A stretch of 10,475 nucleotides of DNA, from assembly GCA_002694095.1 (NCBI GenBank), contig NZLD01000049.1, forward strand, positions 1 to 10,475. The letters are read 5' to 3'. Positions within the stretch are counted from its first letter, which is position 1. Each line of letters opens with the position of its first letter. Positions 7,087 through 10,475 of the stretch are shown here, piece after piece. Made by a program: the position numbers and the translations under genes. Under the pieces are notes generated by a model. That model was not told where the DNA came from, ran no database searches, and saw only the letters and a program-made list of their open reading frames with translations. Source of the DNA: Micrococcales bacterium (GTDB lineage: Bacteria > Actinomycetota > Actinomycetes > S36-B12).

Positions 7087-7100
7087 CGTCACCGGTGACG
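7087..7100 (-). terminator. Palindrome after the oxidoreductase stop, possible weak terminator
   Basis: CGTCACCGGTGACG is a perfect 14-bp palindrome that directly abuts the minus-strand TAA at 7103-7101. On the minus strand it is followed after five bases (GCAAT) by CTTTTCT. A five-bp stem with a CCGG loop and a short displaced T-run makes a weak intrinsic terminator at best. A separate AGGTGG-TCT-CCACCT hairpin (7035-7049) lies further down in the convergent gap after the GT-C gene, without a T-run. Confidence 0.35.
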
Positions 7101-8108
7101 TTAATCCAGTGAAGTGTCCGTTGTGAGAGCGATCTTTCCTCGAATGTGACCTTGCTCCAGCAACTCCATCGCTGTAGCCGCTTCAGCCAGTGGAAGCACG
7201 CGATCGAGCTGCGGGGTAACCGCACCGCGCTCCACCAGTTCCGCCAATCTCACCAAGTCCTCGCTTCGCTCCGAAGACAGGAACATCGTGATCTTTTGCT
7301 TGATGAACGGGGACAGCACTGCTGCACGAACGGTCCGACCGAACCCGCTGGTCCAGCGGTTATCGCCTTCGCCGCCGACCATGACGATTGTCCCGGTCTC
7401 GGTAAGCAATGCGCGCAGTTGCCGAACCGAGGTCAGACCAGCGATATCCATGATGACATCGAAGGGCTGCTCAGCGGAAATGGGACCAGCGGTGTAGTCC
7501 AGTACCCGAGCGGCGCCAAGCGATCGCACAAACTCGGCCTTACTTGCGCTGCAAACACCCGTCACCTCAGCGCCGAGATCTGCTGCTAATTGCACCGCGT
7601 AGCTGCCAACCCCACCGGAAGCACCCGTGATGAGAACACGCTGTCCGGCCTTCACGTGTGCTCTGTCGTAGACCGCCCCCAAGGCGGTGAGCCCAGAAAC
7701 TCCCAGCGCAGCAGCTGCGGCTGGCTCCAGACCCGAAGGCATGGGAGCCAACTTGCTGGGGTCGGCAACCGCGTACTCCGCGAAAGAGCCCTTCGCGAAA
7801 CCGAAAACTGAATCGCCGACAGCAAGATTCGTCACGTCGGCTCCCATCGCCACGACGGTGCCCGCCACATCCAGACCCGGAATCGGTTGCCGCGGCGCCC
7901 GCAGGCCAAAAGCTGGCCTAATGATGTACGGCAACCCGTGCATGAGGTGCCAGGTGCCGCGGTCGAGTCCAGCGGCTGCCACTTTCAGCAGAACCTCGTC
8001 GTCTGCGGGCTGGGGCACCGCCCGCTGTACGAGTCGGAGCTGCTCGGGTCCGCCGTAGCTGTCCTGGGTGATGGCTTTCATGGTTGTGTTCCGGGTAGCA
8101 GTAAACAT
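7101..8108 (-). CDS. Zinc-independent MDR oxidoreductase (NAD(P)H:quinone reductase-like)
   Basis: This is a medium-chain dehydrogenase/reductase of about 335 residues. The GroES-like N-terminal half has MKAITQDSYGGPEQLRL, AAGLDRGTWHLMHGLP and PGLDVAGTVVAMG. The Rossmann half opens with VLITGASGGVGSYAVQLA (about 159-176), the AxxGxxG nucleotide-binding loop, and ends in LLEQGHIRGKIAL. The cysteine cluster of zinc-containing alcohol dehydrogenases is missing, which points to the quinone oxidoreductase / RTN4IP1-like branch that reduces quinones or enones with NADPH. The real substrate is unknown. ATG 8108 is preferred because AGGAGG ends five nt upstream; ATG 8111 directly before it is too close, and ATG 8081 (MKAITQ) has only a weak site. 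It is divergent from a TetR gene. Its likely promoter (-35 TTTACC at 8156-8151, 17-nt spacer, -10 TACAAT at 8133-8128) is overlapped by both TetR-type operators, so it should be repressed by that protein. Confidence 0.88.
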   Translation of the reverse strand: MFTATRNTTMKAITQDSYGGPEQLRLVQRAVPQPADDEVLLKVAAAGLDRGTWHLMHGLPYIIRPAFGLRAPRQPIPGLDVAGTVVAMGADVTNLAVGDSVFGFAKGSFAEYAVADPSKLAPMPSGLEPAAAAALGVSGLTALGAVYDRAHVKAGQRVLITGASGGVGSYAVQLAADLGAEVTGVCSASKAEFVRSLGAARVLDYTAGPISAEQPFDVIMDIAGLTSVRQLRALLTETGTIVMVGGEGDNRWTSGFGRTVRAAVLSPFIKQKITMFLSSERSEDLVRLAELVERGAVTPQLDRVLPLAEAATAMELLEQGHIRGKIALTTDTSLD

Positions 8109-8122
8109 CATTTCCTCCTGGC

Positions 8123-8169
8123 CTTACATTGTAAGTTATGGCGCCGCAATGGTAAACTTACGTTGTAAG
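8123..8169. promoter_or_regulatory. Twin TetR-type operators overlapping divergent promoters
   Basis: Two 13-bp palindromes, CTTACATTGTAAG (8123-8135, perfect) and CTTACGTTGTAAG (8157-8169, one mismatched pair), have centres 34 bp apart. Minus promoter: -35 TTTACC (8156-8151), 17-nt spacer, -10 TACAAT (8133-8128), the -10 lying inside operator 1. Plus promoter: -35 TTGTAA (8130-8135), 17-nt spacer, -10 TAAACT (8153-8158), touching both operators. A second plus-strand -10, TACGTT (8159-8164), with TTATGG (8136-8141) also has a 17-nt spacer. Binding of one repressor would therefore shut both the oxidoreductase and its own gene. The sites are seen directly; the regulator assignment is inferred from adjacency. 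Confidence 0.8.
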
Positions 8170-8190
8170 AAATGGCAAATCGGAGGTGTC

Positions 8191-8841
8191 GTGAGCCGTC
8201 AAGCACTCACCGCAGAGCGGGCCCTCGCCGAGGCGATGGCGCTGGCGGATACCGAAGGATTGAGCGGGCTCACCATGCGAAAACTCGCCAGCAGACTCGG
8301 GGTAGAGGCCATGTCGCTGTACCACCACTTACCCAATAAGGATGCGCTGCTCGACGGCATGGTGGACCAGGTCTATACCGAAGTCGAGTTACCGCTCCCT
8401 GATGAAGCCTGGCAACCGGCTATGCAGCGCCGTGCGGAGTCATTGCGGGCTGCTTTGCTGCGGCACCCGTGGGCGGTTGAGCTACTGGACTCGCGTAGTA
8501 CCCCAGGACCGGCGACGCTGGCACATCATGAAGCGATCATTCGCAACCTGCGGGACTCTGGCTTCAGTTGGCATCTCACGGCGCACGCCTTCTCACTCAT
8601 TGACGCGTACGTCTTCGGTTTTGTAATTCAGGAAATCCAACTCCCGTTCGATACGCCGGAAGAAAATCAAGAACTCGCCGAGGACATCATGGAGGGAATG
8701 AGTCAAGTGTTTCCCTATCTCACTCAATTCACGATGGAACACGTGATGCAGCCTGGCTATAACTACGGCAACGAATTTGACTACGGATTGAATTTGGTGC
8801 TGCGTGGGCTAACTGCGGATTACTCCGCGCCCGATAGTTGA
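8191..8841 (+). CDS. TetR/AcrR-family transcriptional repressor
   Basis: This is a 216-residue one-component regulator. The N-terminal DNA-binding domain shows the TetR pattern: ALAEAMALADTEGLSGLTM, then the helix-turn-helix at about residues 27-47 (TMRKLASRLGVEAMSLYHH) and PNKDALLDGMVD. The C-terminal ligand and dimer domain (about 75-216) resembles the TetR_C_1 type, with HPWAVELLDSR and the helix HAFSLIDAYVFGFVIQE. The start is GTG 8191: GGAGG lies four nt upstream, and it begins VSRQALTAERAL as expected. The frame is open back to 8068, but that stretch would run through the operators and the divergent 5' end. It should bind the two CTTAC-GTAAG palindromes in the 82-nt intergenic region and be released by an unknown, probably hydrophobic ligand that the oxidoreductase may convert. 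Confidence 0.92.
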   Translation: MSRQALTAERALAEAMALADTEGLSGLTMRKLASRLGVEAMSLYHHLPNKDALLDGMVDQVYTEVELPLPDEAWQPAMQRRAESLRAALLRHPWAVELLDSRSTPGPATLAHHEAIIRNLRDSGFSWHLTAHAFSLIDAYVFGFVIQEIQLPFDTPEENQELAEDIMEGMSQVFPYLTQFTMEHVMQPGYNYGNEFDYGLNLVLRGLTADYSAPDS

Positions 8842-8961
8842 AAGCGAGCCAGACCCGCCAGGATAGATCAGAGAACAAGCAATCGGCCTACTCGCCTCGT
8901 TGGATCGCTTGACGACGGACTGTCCCGTACTCGAAAAAACTCAGAAATAAAGTATGTCCCT

Positions 8962-9612
8962 ATGTGGATGAAGATAAAGAACTCACATAACCCGTTCGTG
9001 AACGCCATCTACCTCGGACTGCGCGACTGGAACGTACTCGCGGCCCGCGCCACCCGCCCGCAGTTCTGGTTCTTCGTCCTCGCCGTAGTGATCTTCTCTT
9101 CTGTCGCTCAGCTCATCGCCTTCCTACTCGACCTGCCCTTCGTAGCGCTCATAGGTTTCGGACCCTTCTCTTTCGTCGTCTTCCTGGTATCCATCGCGCT
9201 CGTGGCGCCCTCGGTGAGCATCACCGTTCGCCGCCTGCACGATGCAGGCTCCTCACCCGCGTGGGCGTGAGTGGGGCTTGGCGTTTCTCTTCTGGTGTGG
9301 CCGATCATTGGTGTGGGCTTCTTCTTGCTTCTTGGAGCCCTTTTTGCCGCGAACGAGGCGGTGGTGTTCATCGGCCTCGGGTTGATTTGGTCAGCGAGCC
9401 TCATCGCTCTTAGTTTCGGGATCTTCTTGCTCGTACTCCTCGTGAAGCCCTCCTCCCCGCTGGACTCCAGGTACGGGCCAGCACCCGTGACCCAACCAGC
9501 CCCGCCGGCTCAAACTGAGTTGCCCGAACCCGCCACCCCTAACCCCGACGCAAGCGCCTCACCGACTGGCGAAGACCCGGAACCCGCCACCGAGAGCGTT
9601 CACGATCGTTAG
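8962..9612 (+). pseudogene. DUF805 membrane protein interrupted by an in-frame TGA
   Basis: Two open segments in one frame (8962-9267 and 9271-9609) are separated only by TGA at 9268-9270. The first encodes the start of a DUF805 protein: GLRDWNVLAARATRPQFWFF (about 18-38), two helices (36-55 and 60-83), and the family motif RRLHDAGSSPAWA (90-102). The second continues with the missing two helices (VGLGVSLLVWPIIGVGFFL and VFIGLGLIWSASLIALSFGIF) and a polar tail rich in P, E and D. DUF805 proteins have four helices with RRLHD after the second, so the pieces make one protein of 216 codons. The stop could be a TGG or CGA change, a sequencing error, readthrough, or a stop-restart at GTG 9271. A TAAAGT box (8948-8953) eight nt before ATG 8962 may be a leaderless -10. 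Function is unknown. Confidence 0.7.
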
Positions 9613-9624
9613 ATGAACTTCAAG

Positions 9625-9770
9625 AATGGGCCCGATCGAAGAAGTCAGTCTCATCGTGGTGAGAAGCCAAATAGGCCTCGCGAATTAGCACAGAATTAGC
9701 ACAAAACACGATTTAGCACAGGGTTAGCACAGCCAAATCAGGCCACATCAAACCAACTTTCGGGCCCATT
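9625..9770. repeat. 12-bp inverted repeat enclosing the arm sites
   Basis: GAATGGGCCCGA (9624-9635) and TCGGGCCCATTC (9760-9771) are perfect inverted copies 124 bp apart, with the four TTAGCACA repeats between them. The GGGCCC centre is itself palindromic. The gap is too long for a terminator hairpin. No role is assigned. Confidence 0.45.
9685..9732 (+). repeat. Arm-type direct repeats, tRNA end of island (P arm)
   Basis: Four copies of TTAGCACA(G/A) start at 9685, 9696, 9713 and 9724. They form two tandem pairs with 11-bp spacing, separated by 17 bp between pairs. They lie 55-102 bp from the att core. The same motif and 11-bp period recur at the other end of the island (4556-4575). Paired, closely spaced direct repeats flanking an att core are what arm-type binding sites of tyrosine integrases look like. 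The repeats are seen directly; integrase binding is inference. Confidence 0.65.
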
Positions 9771-9786
9771 CCAGGAGGGAAAACTG

Positions 9787-9860
9787 TGGCCAGGGACGGG
9801 ATCGAACCGTCGACCTTCCGATTTTCAGTCGGACGCTCGTACCAACTGAGCTACCTGGCC
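9787..9860 (-). tRNA. tRNA-Phe (anticodon GAA)
   Basis: This 74-nt gene folds as a canonical cloverleaf: acceptor GGCCAGG/CCTGGCC, D-stem GCTC/GAGC with loop AGTTGGTAC, anticodon stem TCCGA/TCGGA with loop CTGAAAA (anticodon GAA at 9826-9824), variable AGGTC, T-stem GACGG/CCGTC with loop TTCGATC, discriminator A. CCA is not encoded. The TAACCT on the minus strand at 9876-9871, ten nt upstream, may be its -10. If the island integrated here, the 3' half of this gene came from the element and restored a functional tRNA. Confidence 0.97.
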
Positions 9861-9908
9861 GGGATGCCGAAGGTTATCAGGATCCCAGCGGCGCCTTTGG
9901 CGAAGACT

Positions 9909-10475
9909 TCAGATTTCTTGATTGGTCGGGAGCATGACGAGGTCACGAATTGTGATGTGGCGAGGTGCTTGGAGCATGTACATGAAGGCATCTGCGACGT
10001 CTTCCGAGCGCATTCCCCGACCGGCTGCGACTTCGTCATCAATCGATGCGTCACCGTTCGTCACCCCCCATAGCTCGTTAAGCACGATTCCGGGGGCGAT
10101 TGCCCCCAGGCGAACTCCCGTGCCGACGAGTTGCTGCCGTGTTCCATGAACAAAAGCCTGGACGGCGTGCTTTGTGGCGGAATAGACGGGTTCCCAGGCG
10201 ATCACCTGGTGTCCGGAGACAGAACTTGTGACAACAACGTCGCCGGCCCCTGCGTCGATCATGTGGGGGAGAACGGTATGGACGAAGTGCATAACACCGA
10301 GAACATTCGTACGTCCGATCGTGTCTACGCGTTCTTGATCAACCTCCCAACCCTTGTCCGGCAAGTACAGCCCGGCGTTGGCGAGAAGAATGTCGAGGCG
10401 ACCAAAGGACTGCAGTGCCCCCTGAAGCGCTTCGCGCGCGGTCTGGGGGTCGGCGACATCGCCGATGACAATGTG
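9909..10475 (-). CDS. Short-chain dehydrogenase/reductase (SDR), C-terminal part (cut by window edge)
   Basis: 188 residues of a classical SDR are visible; the N-terminal TGxxxGIG cofactor loop lies beyond the window. What is seen, in order: GDV (5-7, adenine-side acidic residue), the NAG motif (33-35) after LDILLA, N57 in the TNVLG helix, catalytic S85 in VVTSSVSG, Y98 and K102 in YSATKHA, and PG in IAPGIV (about 126-131), followed by a C-terminal segment EDVADAFMYMLQAPRHI. These are the complete N-S-Y-K catalytic residues of an NAD(P)-dependent oxidoreductase. The length and the AWEPVYSATKHAVQAF helix recall YdfG-like SDRs. The substrate is unknown. An internal TTG at 10364 could be mistaken for a start, but the frame is open to the edge and NAG lies upstream of it. 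It ends 48 nt before the tRNA-Phe gene on the same strand. Confidence 0.88.
   Translation of the reverse strand, partial: HIVIGDVADPQTAREALQGALQSFGRLDILLANAGLYLPDKGWEVDQERVDTIGRTNVLGVMHFVHTVLPHMIDAGAGDVVVTSSVSGHQVIAWEPVYSATKHAVQAFVHGTRQQLVGTGVRLGAIAPGIVLNELWGVTNGDASIDDEVAAGRGMRSEDVADAFMYMLQAPRHITIRDLVMLPTNQEI

Larger units (their letters stand above)
4450..9826. mobile_element. Integrase-less genomic island in tRNA-Phe (CIME-like), about 5.3 kb
   Basis: The island is bounded by two same-orientation copies of the tRNA-Phe 3' half (4450-4490 and 9786-9826), offset by 5336 bp. The copy near 9.8 kb belongs to an intact tRNA; the copy at 4450 has no 5' half. Immediately inside both ends are TAGCACAG-like direct repeats with 11-bp spacing, as expected of integrase arm sites on the two arms of a former attP. 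The cargo is a secreted protein, a GT-C-like membrane protein, an MDR oxidoreductase with a divergent TetR, and a broken DUF805 gene. No integrase, excisionase, relaxase, replication or phage structural gene is seen, so the element could move only with a recombinase supplied in trans, or it is a fossil. Elements flanked by attL and attR but lacking recombination genes are known as CIMEs; assigning this one to that class is inference. Confidence 0.65.

Noticed and set aside
8068..8190. Longer N-terminus for the TetR gene
   Set aside because: It would translate through both operators and overlap the divergent oxidoreductase; GTG 8191 has GGAGG and gives the normal family N-terminus.
9613..9699. 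Short plus-strand frame starting at ATG 9613 (28 codons) as an integrase remnant
   Set aside because: No tyrosine-recombinase residues (R-H-R-Y) or similarity could be seen; too short to support.
9685..9732. CRISPR-like array
   Set aside because: The repeats are only 8-9 bp, spacing is 11/17/11 bp, there are no spacer-length inserts and no cas genes; arm-type sites explain them better.

Overview
The window looks like chromosomal DNA of a Gram-positive actinobacterium, possibly a Microbacteriaceae-type genome. It is moderately GC-rich. It uses many GTG and TTG starts, and several genes have a TANNNT -10 box only 6-8 nt before the start codon, as in leaderless actinobacterial transcripts. The families present fit too: a PAP2 / diacylglycerol kinase pair of the actinobacterial type, and a secreted protein with an actinobacterial C-terminal domain. 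The lineage is inferred, not proven.

Region 1 (1-4414) is envelope and ion-transport housekeeping. It holds the N-terminus of a two-helix-type potassium channel cut by the window edge (minus), a diacylglycerol kinase-family lipid kinase (minus) divergent from a PAP2 lipid phosphatase (plus), a 95-residue four-helix-like membrane protein (plus), a six-helix voltage-gated-type K+ channel with a textbook S4 and a TVGYGD filter (minus), and a ZIP-like membrane protein (minus).

Region 2 (4450-9826) is the most interesting part. An intact tRNA-Phe(GAA) lies on the minus strand at 9787-9860. A copy of only its 3' half lies 5336 bp further downstream of it, at 4450-4490, in the same orientation (38 of 41 bases identical), and the identity stops exactly at the anticodon. 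Just inside each copy are direct repeats of a TAGCACAG-like motif spaced 11 bp apart: four at the tRNA end and two at the distal end. A 7-bp inverted repeat brackets the presumed crossover. This is the architecture of attL and attR of a tyrosine-recombinase element inserted in tRNA-Phe, with arm-type sites preserved, but no integrase, relaxase or replication gene lies between them. I interpret it as an integrase-less island, like the cis-mobilizable elements (CIMEs) derived from ICEs or prophages.

The island cargo is a secreted protein, a GT-C-type membrane glycosyltransferase-like protein, a zinc-independent MDR oxidoreductase divergent from a TetR repressor across a twin-operator region, and a DUF805 membrane protein broken by an in-frame TGA. 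The oxidoreductase and TetR form a compact regulatory module in which both operators overlap both promoters. After the tRNA, Region 3 (9909-10475) holds a short-chain dehydrogenase truncated by the window end. Before insertion, the SDR gene, tRNA-Phe and the ZIP-like gene were probably contiguous.
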